This document shows positions 22,236 to 32,559 of a DNA stretch of 64,000 bases, piece after piece (within the stretch, counting starts at the first letter, position 1; every line of letters starts with the position of its first letter). Source of the DNA: Spongilla lacustris (taxonomy: Eukaryota > Porifera > Demospongiae > Spongillida > Spongillidae). The notes beneath the pieces are model-generated. The model was given only the letters and a program-made list of their open reading frames with translations, was not told where the DNA came from and ran no database searches. The position numbers and the translations under genes are program-made. The DNA lies in the NCBI GenBank assembly GCA_949361645.1, contig OX442418.1, forward strand, positions 11,256,632-11,320,631, in the 5' to 3' direction.

Positions 22236-23112
22236 AGATGCAGATCCATCCCAACTCCTGCATGGCGCAAGGGCATGCAGCTGCACCAGCCAATCTGCTT
22301 GGTTCACACAATTAAGATGGCAGGAGTGCATGTGGTGCGGCTACTGCGGTGTCTACAATGCACAGGCTTACCTCACATGCACCACGTCACAAAGATGGTC
22401 AATCGCGTGTCCGTTGTGACATATCACAACATCACCTCCGTGTACGTGTGTGAAGAAGGTCATTGGTATTGTTATTTATTTATCAGTTGGTCACTTCCCC
22501 GCTCTTCAAATATTATAGGAAGGTTCTGCCAATCAAAGCGTATATTACACGATACCTTACAACAGGCACTCTAGGTTGTCTCGTGGGTGCCTCGGGCATG
22601 CCTATAGGGCTAGGGCGGGCATTCTGAACTCTGAGAGTGCTTCGTACGGCTTCAAATAGGCATGAATGCCTCGTCTGGGCACGAGGCACTGTAGTGTCTG
22701 TGTAAGTGCAATACCTTTTCCTTGTTGATACTAGCGTCACTTTGAACCAAGTACCAGCTGCTATGCAGGACAAAGCGGCGCCAGTATATATACCATGAAT
22801 AGCGATAAATTAATCTGTTTGACGTATAGAATTAAATTTGGCAAACAAATAAATTCCGATGTATACCGATACAGATGCGATTCTTTATGATGACGTGTAT
22901 CGTATATTGAGCAAGACTTGCTAATATTTGCACCTTACCAATTTATAAGCTCTGATTTGTTGGACTACAAGCAAGCAAACACAGCGATCGGTAAGTTGAC
23001 GCGTATTTGAATTGGAGTACCTAGATATGAATGACCTGCGTATGCATGCCGGCGTGCGTGCATGCATGTGATGGTTGCAAACCTTGTCACTGTTATTCCA
23101 CCAGATTTGTAA

Positions 23113-23707
23113 ATGGCGATGGGAGAAGAGGTTATCGTTCACAAAGTCAGCCAAAGCGGCTTTCGCAGGAAGCCTTGCAGGAAACAGAAAGGACCAACAT
23201 CTCGCTCCACTGTTATTCCTACCGGGTTATCCCCGGGCGAGTCTAACTTAGATATTTCCACTTTGGGGCAACTTGATCACTGTCCGTTGCCAAGTTCGTT
23301 CAACAGAAGGAGAAGTATCAAGGACAGGCGATCCTAAAGCGCAGACAGCGCTACCATCGAGAAAGCTGTTAGAATCCTGAAGACCATTAGAACGCTGAAA
23401 GAGGTTACAAGAGTCGAACTGTCATCAGCGGTCGTGCCCAGTCCAAACCACTCACAAGCGCAGGAACCCAAACTCTCTAGCAGTGACACGTGGAGCGACT
23501 CGTCAACTCGTAGGCACTTCGTACAGTCACTTACCAATAAAAATCACGTGAACAATAATGCGGTGCCGACTGTAGAGGTATACAGCAATATTTGCTATAT
23601 GTTTAAGGTTTTCATGCATTACATAGTCTTTCGGTTTGCAATTACTATTAGGACCTCCAACTACGTCAGCATTGCCTATTGGGATCCAGCAATTATAGCA
23701 ATTATTT

Positions 23708-23770
<63 letters not shown>

Positions 23771-25736
23771 TGTTTGTGTGAACCTTTGATAACTCACCTA
23801 TATACATACATATGCATGCATATTAAAAATAAATACATGTAATATACTTATTATGCTTTTAAATGTCAATGTGATTGACCATTGGTATATTTGGTCTGCA
23901 TGTGTGTTTCAAGGGGCCCTCTTTATTCCCACACATGCAGTTCAATGTGAGCAGCAAAGTGTGTGCAGCATCAGGTGAAGCATCAGTTTCAACTTACTAC
24001 AAAGCGCACGACTTCCATGTATGTGAAACTTTATTTGTACATTAAAGCTGAAGTATACCATGTGCACTGAGCATGCTGTATAACTGGAAACATAAGCACA
24101 AGGGCTCAATAAAATGCTGATATGCATATCTGTCAAGCCTTTAATAACCCACCTACCCATTTATAATTGTTGCTGGCTCAATCCTTTATGTGATCAAGTT
24201 GAGCAAACATTGCATAATTCAAAACTCAAGCTTCATTCAGCTCATAAGATCCTAGGTAGCAATGGTTTATAAATCCAATACTTTATCATTACTAGTTACT
24301 AATAGATCATTCATTCACATGTGTGCAATTAGGAGTATTATAATAAGAAAACGTCCATTTTTTATTCCAGATTTACTATTGCAAGTGTCCTCAGAGGTGT
24401 GCTGTGTGTCAACGGCTACTGTGGAATCTCTCACAGCTTGCAATGGAGTGCCAGGTATGCGGAGTGGTCATCCACAAGCAATGTTACACTGCTGCTATGG
24501 AAAAGAAGTGTGTTCCCTCCAAGAAGATGATTCAAAAAGGTTAGTTCACTAGCCACTTAGATCAGTTTAAGGGGCCACATATAGGTCTGCTTGTATTCTG
24601 TAGCTTTCATAAAGCGGTATCAATATATATTTCTACAGCATTTGGAGTGGACTTGACAATTGCTGCCATGATGGATGGGGATGAAATTCCCAAGGTAGTG
24701 AGCGAATGTGTTCAAGCCATAGAATCTAGAGGTACTCTCTTTCCCTTCCTCACCTATTCCCCCTTCCTCACCGATTCCCCCTTCCTCTCCTTTTCCCTCT
24801 CTTTATCCTATCGATCTTCCATTCTCACTCTACCCTCATCAGTCTTTACCCACTTGCCAATTTTCATTATAATATATCCTTCTGCAGGACTAACTGACAA
24901 AAGTCTCTATGGTGCATCAGGATACATGTCTGATGTAATGGAGATTAGAGAAAAATACAACAAAGGTAACATTTCTAACCATTATGTATGATGAAATCAT
25001 CAGTAATGCAAGCCGGTACAAATAAACATCCAAGTATATACATGGGTCCCAACATCATGCAAGGGTTTTGACATGCTGAGCTGGAATTGTGCATGCACAT
25101 GGTCCATTATAGCCTTCTATACTGCCTGTCCAGCATCCATCTATCAATTACCTATATTTGTTCCTCGCACTCCTCACAGGAGAAGATGTGGATCTTTCCC
25201 TCTACACTGATATCAACATCATCACAGGTGTACTGAAGCAGTTCTTAAGAGAGCTACCCCAGCCTGTCATAACCCATGATGCATACAGTCAGATCATGAG
25301 GGCCACAGGTGAGTGTTATCCCTAAACATAACATAATATACTGCCTTTCATTTGAAGTATAAATTGCTGTTTGATATTCAAAATAGCTTGTATTTTTTAA
25401 TTTGTAACATAATTCAAGGCTTAGCCTTCTCTCTTCCCCACAGCTGCAGTGAGTACCATGGAGAGCTCTGGTGATGTGGACTACACAGTGCTGTCCAATG
25501 CTCTTAAGCTCCTCCCCAAAGCCCACTACCTCCTCCTCAAGTACCTCGGGGAACACCTCCATAGGGTGGTGGACCACAGTGCCGAAAACCTGATGACAGC
25601 TCACAATCTGGCAGCCATCATGTCCCCCACACTCATGAGGGCACCTGATGGCAACATCACCATCTTCAAGGACACACATCTCCAGCAGTGCTTTGTGGAA
25701 TGTGTGATTACCAAGCATGAAGTGTTGTTTTCCTAA
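23113..25736 (+). pseudogene. C1-RhoGAP copy 2 with in-frame stop in exon 1
   Basis: Equivalent exons: 23113-23577, 23914-24018, 24371-24539, 24639-24731, 24888-24965, 25180-25308, 25444-25736. Every splice site is still GT-AG, phases agree, and exons 3-7 have the same lengths as in copy 1. Codon 75 is TAA (23335-23337) where copy 1 has TCT, which truncates the protein after ...SIKDRRS. Exon 2 is 24 bases shorter. C1 ligands are kept (HDFHIYYCKCPQRC), and RhoGAP motifs are kept except that LYRVSG reads LYGASG. Initiation at the Met in exon 2 (FPHMQF) could still give a C1-RhoGAP protein of about 280 residues, so this may be a short gene rather than a dead one. An assembly or haplotype error at the stop is also possible. 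Confidence 0.7.
23710..23780 (+). repeat. (TG)n microsatellite in intron 1 of copy 2
   Basis: Pure TG repeat of about 25 units followed by variant units. Confidence 0.9.
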
Positions 25737-26218
25737 GTTGGTGTTGGGAGTTTTCTATATTGTAATGTCTGGTGCCTTTTAATATTGTGATTGATGGAGG
25801 ATGAATCAAATTATTTGAGATATGGCTTTTACCTCTGCTCCAGACTCTCAATTTCTAAGCTTCTCGTATAGGAGTGTATACAGATGTGCTATCAAACACC
25901 TCATATCTAGACAAAAAGACCTAAATTTAGCTATCCATACATTATGCATGTTGATTTCATTAATTTATATATAATATAATTATAATTATATTTAAGGCCA
26001 CCGTTTTTGGGCTTAGTGGTTAGTGCATATAAGCACAAGCTCAACATGCTTGTATGCACACCAGGTATATGTGTGCAGTATTATATGTGTAGTGCTGCTA
26101 TTAAGGCTCGAGCATACCTGTATGCATATATTCCTATCAGTGCACAGTCCTCATGCACATTTGTGGTGTTTATACGCTTCAAGCTTGATTTAATTTGCAA
26201 AGATACTACTGCTCGTAA

Positions 26219-26860
26219 TGTTGCTTCCGGCCCCTCGGCCATTTCAGTCGCGCAAGTCACGCCAGTCCAATGTATCATGAGGTCTTTGAAGATGACTCAA
26301 TTGTGTGATGCTCTTTATTAGGAGTAGTAATTACATTTTTCCTTGGTGTAGAATTCACAGTCACCCTATCTCATTACATGCAATTAATGTGGCAATGACC
26401 ACAAATGATTGTCCCATTCCTTTCTTTGTTACGAAATTACACATATAGCTTCTATTGATGTATCTTCCGATTCTTCCCATAGAAATGTTCTTATAACAGC
26501 TTAGCATTTATAGGGTATCTCTGGCTGTGTGTGAAAAAACACAGGAGAAAAAAACGCGCATTAGTTGATTTCACAAGACAAATATCTGATCTCATCAATG
26601 TTCCACGCGTTTTTTTAATTTAAACTTTTGATTCAAACTTGTGAATGCGTTGATGCCTTCATAAACACAAACATAAGATAACTAGAGGTCCTTGGTCTAG
26701 ATTGTGCTCTAAATTGATCGCTGAACTGGAAACGAACCCAACTGAACCATGTATATGAGCCCATACATCTACATGTAATTGTCTACTCAAAATGGCGAAG
26801 CAATGAGTTATTCATTGGAAATATTCATAAGTCGTAAGCCTATATCAGGTGCGGATTCCC
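26219..26860. other. No gene seen
   Basis: Sequence after the right boundary of duplication copy B. No recognisable coding or repeat structure. Confidence 0.45.
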
Positions 26861-27465
26861 CCCCCCCCCCCCCCCCCCCCCCCCTCCTTTTTCCGGACGA
26901 CTCGCCAAATATTCATTAGTATATGCTCACGAGTGCCGCCAGTGCGGATACATGTACTGGAAAAGAAGCGGAGTTCAGTACTAAGTACATTTGGAAAAGA
27001 TCGGCTCATCGAACATATAAAAGCTGAGCTTTATCGCTGTATTTTTTTTTGCAATAAAGTTTTGTAGTTACATATTAAAAGTGTGAACGCTATATATAAA
27101 CTCGTACTTTGGCAGAAAAAATACCTGTTCCGGGGATAGTTATCATTCACTATAGCAGTATTCGCCCACCTCCACCAACTACTGTTGTAACTTCTTTTTT
27201 TTTTTGCATTGTACACGTAAAAACAATATGGCTACTATTTAAAAGGCCTACTGGCCGCCGCGTAGCTTTCGGAGCTATTTCAACGCAAAACGCGTTGGCT
27301 TCTAGAGCTCCGCCCCAGGCCCCGATGGGGAAGCTTGCATGCAGCGCTTTCCCATACCCTCTAGCTGGGTGGGAGGGGTGCCCCCCTTCCGCACCCTCCC
27401 GGGGGTGGCGCCGCTCACTGTGCCTTTGCCCCCTCCCCCCCCCCCCCCCCCCCCCCCCCTAAACG
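26861..27465. mobile_element. Poly-C-bounded repeat block
   Basis: Begins GTGCGGATTC then 17 C (26868-26884) and ends with 25 C (27435-27459) before TAAACGG. It holds a copy of the GC-rich module (27300-27400: AGAGCTCCGCCCCAGGCCCC). The GCGGATT-plus-poly-C edge resembles the GCGGATC-plus-poly-C edges of the 4024-6543 insertion, but I cannot show inverted termini, so element status is tentative. Confidence 0.45.
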
Positions 27466-29230
27466 GTAAAGATTACGGGATTCATCCGCATTTCGTAATT
27501 CCGTAAATTTGTGTTCCTAAGGCAGCGTTGACTGTCTGCTATAGACCATCCTTTGAAGCGCTATTTTGATGACGAGAGAGGAGTTAGACACTCATAGAAT
27601 GAAGCTGTCTAAAAAAACAGCCAAAGTCATACATGTACTTGACCCAAATGCCAATGACCACCGTGATGGCTAGCTAGAACAAGCGCGCACGAAAGCTTTG
27701 CAGAGAAAGTAGATACAAGCTTTATGCTCTTTAAAACACTTTCTTTAAAGGCCTCCAGTTTTTTACGATTCCCCATTGATTTTGTTGTTGTTGGAATTTT
27801 CTCTTCCTATTCTTGCGCGATCGACCCTACGAAGCTTGCTAGGCATTTGCTACTGTAACTCATACACAACATACAAGAGATATTGATCACGCCACTCTAT
27901 ATGTATGTCTGATTCAATATATGCACTCAAATACTCTAGAATCTAAACCACTTTTCTGGGAAAATTACACAAAAGGTACGCTTTTTGGACATCATAAGCG
28001 GACAAATTCCTTATTTACGACGTCAAACCTCTTCATAGAGACTCCTTAACATTACAACGCCACACTACCTACCACATACTCTATATGTGAACTCATAAAA
28101 TGGATTCACAATGTTGCTAGTGTCCAGGAAAATCACACAACCACTACCCGATCAGGTTGCAGCTACGATCGCTGTCTGCCTCAGCTGAGACGTCTGTAAA
28201 AGAATAGCTATATGCTTTTTGGGTGTCAGAAAGGTTGCTCTCATACAGTAAAAAGTTTAACAACACTAAAGAAGCTCTTTAACTAAGGATGCTCAATAGC
28301 TCACACGCCCACGACAAGATTCAATGCGAAGCACGGTCATGTAACGGAACGTGACGTCACGTCACGTAAATGTATATACCGTTTCCAATCCCTTTATTCT
28401 ATTATCTATGATGCCATACACTAGGAACTGACCTACATGTATATATTAGAAATACGACACTCAATTAACATGGCGGACGATTTGTGGTTAATGAATTCCA
28501 CTCTGATAGCATGTAACTTTGGTTCAGTCGCAACATTATCTGTTAGCAAGGCTGTGAATCATATCCCATGAAGGTCCTAAACCACCTACATGTACACCAC
28601 CAAATTGCTTGCCACAGTTACAGTAAGCTATAGCTAGCTAACGTAACCAGAGATACTGATTATATATAATACCCGCAACGTAACCTACGTCACTGTTATG
28701 TCGCTAGGTCCACCACGTGTATGAATATATTTATTATCGCACAACTATCATGTGACTGCTTAACTTATTAAAAATATTGCTCATTATAGTATTCATTTAT
28801 CGAATTGCTGAGACATACTTGATTCAAGGATATAATCGCCGGATATTATGCATTAATTATATTAAATATTACAGACCTACATTATTTAGCAAATCTACCT
28901 GCCTGAAATTCTGTGCTAAATGTAAATATGTAATATTTTCGGAATGCATAATATCCGTAATTCCTTGTTTCCTTACTTCTTACTCAATTGCTGACTACAA
29001 ATCCTACATCAACAATTTTATATATTTTTAATTAAATTTTATATCTTGTTTCACTCTATTTTTCCCATAGCGGGTTCCTACATGTACTTATATATACGTA
29101 GAGTACATGACAGCAAATGAAGAAGGAAGGGCAACCTTGGAATACTACCCGTTTATATAGTGCATCACATCACAGCAGTACGTAGAATAAGATCTGCGCA
29201 CTTGCTGGTCATCATTAAATCACATCACAA
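27466..29230. other. No gene seen; one solo inverted-repeat terminus
   Basis: AT-rich. GTTTCCAATCCC...TTATCTATGATGCC near 28380-28412 resembles the right terminus of the 4744-5582 element. Loosely repeated phrases (GAAAATTACACAA / GAAAATCACACAA) at 27960-28145 suggest an old duplication. No convincing coding exon. Confidence 0.45.
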
Positions 29231-29747
29231 TCAAACGATTTCTTTTAAATAGTTAACGTCTCTGAACTGGCATGTGACTGGAAGGCGAGGGGATCCCTAA
29301 GCAAAGTAGTAGTGGAGGAAAGGAGGTATTAGTAGTGAAGGAACAAAATATTATGCTCAAACCATAAATGGCCTTACCACTGTGGCTCCAACCAGAGCAT
29401 CATGATATTTAATGCCATTTTCCCACCTGAGACGCTCTTCACTAAACTGCTCTGTATCACCAGCTACCAATACTGGTCTATCAGGTTCAACCTAAGCATA
29501 GCACACACTGACACACCCGCGGCTGCACATGTCATACACAAGAATCTCCATCACAACTATCCTCACAGGATTCAAAGCCCTCATCTCTTGACTGAAGGTA
29601 CTCATACGTTCTTCAAAGCTAGTAGCGAAGGCATCGTGATTAATCGCCATAAATGCCTGTCCTTATATATGATTAAAGTAATCGACCAAAGGAGCTTACC
29701 AGGTTGCCTGCCATTTTCATATGTGATAGGCAAAAGGACCAATCCAG
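29231..29747 (-). CDS. Ldh_2-type malate/L-lactate dehydrogenase, last four exons (partial)
   Basis: Minus-strand exons 29747-29700, 29661-29567, 29491-29378 and 29296-29231. All junctions are GT-AG (donors GTAAGC, GTGAGG, GTAAGG) and phases connect. The product reads ...PITYENGRQPG, then GQAFMAINHDAFATSFEERM, STFSQEMRALNP, VEPDRPVLVAGDTEQF, SEERLRWENGIKYHDALV, and a short end GSPRLPVTCQF...EIV. GQAF.AI....FA..FE.RM and P.KPVLVAGD.E are typical of the C-terminal region of the Ldh_2 (YjmC/malate dehydrogenase) NAD(P)-dependent oxidoreductases. The family is about 330-360 residues, so most of the protein is missing. Upstream is polypyrimidine tract and transposon sequence, so the 5' exons are either far away or lost. 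The last exon is the least certain. Confidence 0.6.
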
Positions 29748-29759
29748 CTGTGTTGGGGC

Positions 29760-29900
29760 AAATAGGTGGAGAAAGAAGTGAAGGAGGAGAAGGCAGAAGA
29801 GAAGGGGAAAAGGAGAGGGGAGGGAGGAAGAAGGAGGGGAAGGGGGAGAGGAGGGGAAGAGAGAAGATAAAACAGGAAGGAAGGGGAGGAGCAAAGGAGG
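29760..29900. repeat. Polypurine tract
   Basis: GGAGGAG/GAAGGGGA-rich on plus. On minus it is the polypyrimidine tract directly before the first visible Ldh_2 acceptor (CAACACAG). Confidence 0.85.
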
Positions 29901-30080
29901 GAATAGCAAGCACAACATCACACAGATAAGCAGTACACCCTGACTTCCTTACGTGTATGTATGTCCACAGACATCCATTCTATCATCCAGAATAACTTCT
30001 AGCTTTAATTGTCTCCTGCCCTAAAACATTGCAGCAGCAGATATTGCAATGCCTTATTGTTGCATAGCAGTGGGTGCAAA

Positions 30081-30771
30081 CAAGTAAATTAAAAAACATT
30101 CTCTATGAGAAAATTGGTGGTATATAGGATTGGAAATTATGGTGTTAGAAGGAGGGAGACTAGTGTTTAATACTAATTAAGGAAAAACAAAATAGTCCTA
30201 TATTTAGCACACATTGTAGGATGGGATGTTGCATTATTCAAATGTCTAAATATAGGACTATTTCGTTTTTCCTTATTATTAGACCAGGGAATAATTTAAC
30301 CGGATTCGCATCGCATTTTGCGAAGCAGTTTTTATAAGATGCGATACAACTTCAAAACATTGTTGCAGAAAACTGCGATGCAATCTAATCCGCGTTTGCA
30401 GGCACGTTGCTCAGTGTAAATGCTACGCGAAGAAAGTGCATTTATGGTACAAAAGAATTCCAATCAGAAAGCTAGCACGTGACATCGCGATCACGACAAT
30501 TAATGTGACGATTAACGAGTACGAATGAGACATGAGCGCGCAGCATACACAGCCGGCTTCGGGAAGGGGGGTGTCGAATTTTATATGAATAGAATTATCA
30601 AGTTACCAAATCATTACTAATTAAAATGTACGTTTACGCGCAAACTTACGTGGTACATGTACGTACTGCACATGAATATGCCAAAACGCGTACGCGACAG
30701 TGCCAATATGGGTGGACAAAATCTACAATATTAAAACTTTTAAATGTGATGGTGACCTCGTTTTGTATAGA

Positions 30772-30808
<37 letters not shown>

Positions 30809-31106
30809 ATTAGTCGTTTGACTCGTTCGCCTGAATGCGATCCAAATGCACGCAGGCGTGTCCGTGGGATAGCTCTGCTTTGTGTTCAAATGAAGAATCA
30901 TCACTCATCTCGGCGGGAATGAACTGCGATGCAACTAAACCAAGTTGCTAATCAATTTCGATTTTGCGGAGCAAAATTGCTATGCAATTTTTAAAAAGTA
31001 AATTATTCCCTGTAGACACTTGTTACCCTGCTTTTTACACCACTATTGCCTTCAAATCCTATATACCACAAGTTTCTCTTGGAGAATGTTTTGTATTTAC
31101 TTGTAC
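30081..31106. mobile_element. Foldback element split by a later insertion
   Basis: The left arm starts CAAGTAAATTAAAAAACATT. The right arm, beyond the insertion at 30285-31012, ends AATGTTTTGTATTTACTTG. Both include the phrase TGGTGGTATATAGGATT or its complement. The inner part pairs TAGTCCTATATTT / AAATATAGGACTA. The same family occurs at 39201-39496 and 51735-52088. About 110 bases before the left arm (29968-30080) are also shared with 51625-51735. Confidence 0.7.
30285..31012. mobile_element. CAGGG-ended element with poly-G run, inserted in a foldback element
   Basis: Inverted ends CAGGGAATAATTTA (30285) and TAAATTATTCCCTG (to 31012), flanked by TAGAC on both sides (30280-30284, 31013-31017), a 5-base target duplication. 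Inside is a 35-G run at 30773-30807 and repeated GCGATGCAA words. No transposase frame. CAGGG ends recall hAT elements, which however normally make 8-base duplications. Confidence 0.75.
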
Positions 31107-31322
31107 GAAATGGTTAATACCGCGTACTTGTGAAGTCAGATATTCGCCGCCTCAGGAACTGTTAAACCTATAGCTACTTGTAACTTGGCCTTTGAGACGG
31201 TAGCCGCCGCGTAGATGGGGTCGTGGAGGCGACAACAATATTCCATGCTGAAAACTGCGAGGTAAGTACAGTACATGTACATGTTATTGTACTTATATAG
31301 ACATTAGTCAGAACGTATCGTG
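31107..31322. other. Short unassigned spacer
   Basis: A plus-strand ATG at about 31214 followed by GGTCGTGGAGGCGACAAC and a good donor (GCGAG/GTAAGTAC near 31261) could be a small first exon, but there is no further support. Confidence 0.2.
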
Positions 31323-32058
31323 TAATGGACCCTTTGCATGAAAGATCGGAAGTACGATAAACGTCGACGTCAGTAAAAACCACAGCGGTTGCCTAGAGAC
31401 ATCGTGTCACGTTCGCAGACCTTTGCGTAATAAAATGGCAACGCTCGGAGTCATTCCTTCCCGCTCAGACATTGATCCTTCGGCCGATCCAGTTCCTGAT
31501 CAAACTATGCTGCCAACAGTAAGTTTGACCGAGTCTGACATACCCAGAGCCTTTTTAAAAGCCATCCATTAAAAAAGGCTCCGGGTATCATAGGCGGATC
31601 CAGGGGGGGTGCCTAGGGTGCCCGTGCACCACCCTCCAAGGTCCAGTATTAATTACTATTTTCAGAATCTAAATTGTCTGTTTGTGAATCCAACTTATAT
31701 TACTCAAAAGAGGCTGTATACATGTATGAGCAGTTAATGCGCTTGTAATTTACCGTGCCCCTCCCTTCATTAATATTCATGTGCACCACCCATGCAGCCA
31801 AAAATCCTGGATCCGCCTATGGGTATGTCAGACTCTGTTAAGCTTACTAGTACTGTTGGCAGCATAGTTTGACCAAGAACTGGATCGGCCGAAGGATCAC
31901 TGTCCAAGCGGGAAGGAATGACTCCGAGCGTTGCCATTTTATTACGCAAAGGTCCGCGAACGTGACACCATGCATATGTCTCTAGGCAACCACTGTGGTT
32001 TTTTACTCCGGACGTAACGTTTACCGTACTTCCGATCTTTCATGCAAAAGGGTCCATT
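31323..32058. mobile_element. Foldback element, arms ~240-260 bases
   Basis: The left arm starts TAATGGACCCTTTGCATGAA and the right arm ends TTCATGCAAAAGGGTCCATTA. The arms pair along their length (for example GCTCGGAGTCATTCCTTCCC / GGGAAGGAATGACTCCGAGC). The centre is a hairpin, GAGCCTTTTT...AAAAAAGGCTCC, now split by a small element. TA flanks suggest a TA target. A half copy is at 20346-20611. Confidence 0.85.
31589..31821. mobile_element. 233-base MITE inside the foldback element
   Basis: Inverted ends CATAGGCGGATCCAGG and CCTGGATCCGCCTATG, with GGTAT directly on each side (31584-31588, 31822-31826), a 5-base target duplication. GTGCACCACCC occurs near both ends. The GGCGGATC core resembles the ends of the intron insertion at 4059-6530. 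Confidence 0.8.
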
Positions 32059-32182
32059 ATGTCTCAGCTCTTAGTCTCGTTCCCAGATCGTCACTTTTAG
32101 CAGGAGTGACTTTTGTTACAAGGGTGTACAGAAACACATACACATGCACACATACACACCACACTTGAATAAGCAGTAGTGC

Positions 32183-32553
32183 ATTGATGTTCTCGTTGAT
32201 GTGGGGAAGGACTTGTATCACTTCCCCACACCACCACATGTTGACCACTATGTTGCTGCCAATGGCATCCACCATGTCAACTGACCCTGTCGTCCTGAAA
32301 GTGAGACAGAGTGAGGGGAGGAGAGGGAGGAGAGGGAGGAGAGATTGATGGGAATGGATAGAGGGAGGGAAGGAAAAGAGGGAGGAAATGGAATACAATA
32401 GTTCATAGTTTTAAAAACTTTGTCCTTTAAAATTATATTTATATCTTCACCCTGGGAGACCTTAACAGTCACATGCATATGCACAACCACCCACACACTC
32501 CAAAGGCTGCTTACCTATAGTCAAGCCGTGAAGAAGTAGGGGTTTTGTTGGGG
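32183..32553 (-). pseudogene. NDUFS1: Decayed exons of NADH-ubiquinone oxidoreductase 75 kDa subunit
   Basis: Minus-strand 32294-32183 translates as TTGSVDMVDAIGSNIVV then GEVIQVLPHINENIN. This matches the NDUFS1 stretch in which SID.MDA.GSNIVV precedes GEVMRILP...EDIN. Upstream, 32553-32515 reads NPYFFTA followed by TGA CTA TAG and a good donor (GTAAGC). The family has KPYAFTARPW there, so CGA, CCA and TGG appear to have become TGA, CTA and TAG, all C-to-T or G-to-A changes. The two exons are in the right order. NDUFS1 is a core Fe-S protein of mitochondrial complex I, so a functional copy must exist elsewhere. This fragment is a relic. Confidence 0.65.
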
Positions 32554-32559
32554 TACAGG

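Larger units (their letters stand above)
22725..26218 (+). repeat. Segmental duplication, copy B
   Basis: Homologous to 2143-8112 in the same orientation, about 20.6 kb away at the 5' end. It lacks the intron-4 insertion and the TA microsatellite. Exons are clearly similar by eye; introns and flanks are more diverged, with small indels. Confidence 0.85.
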
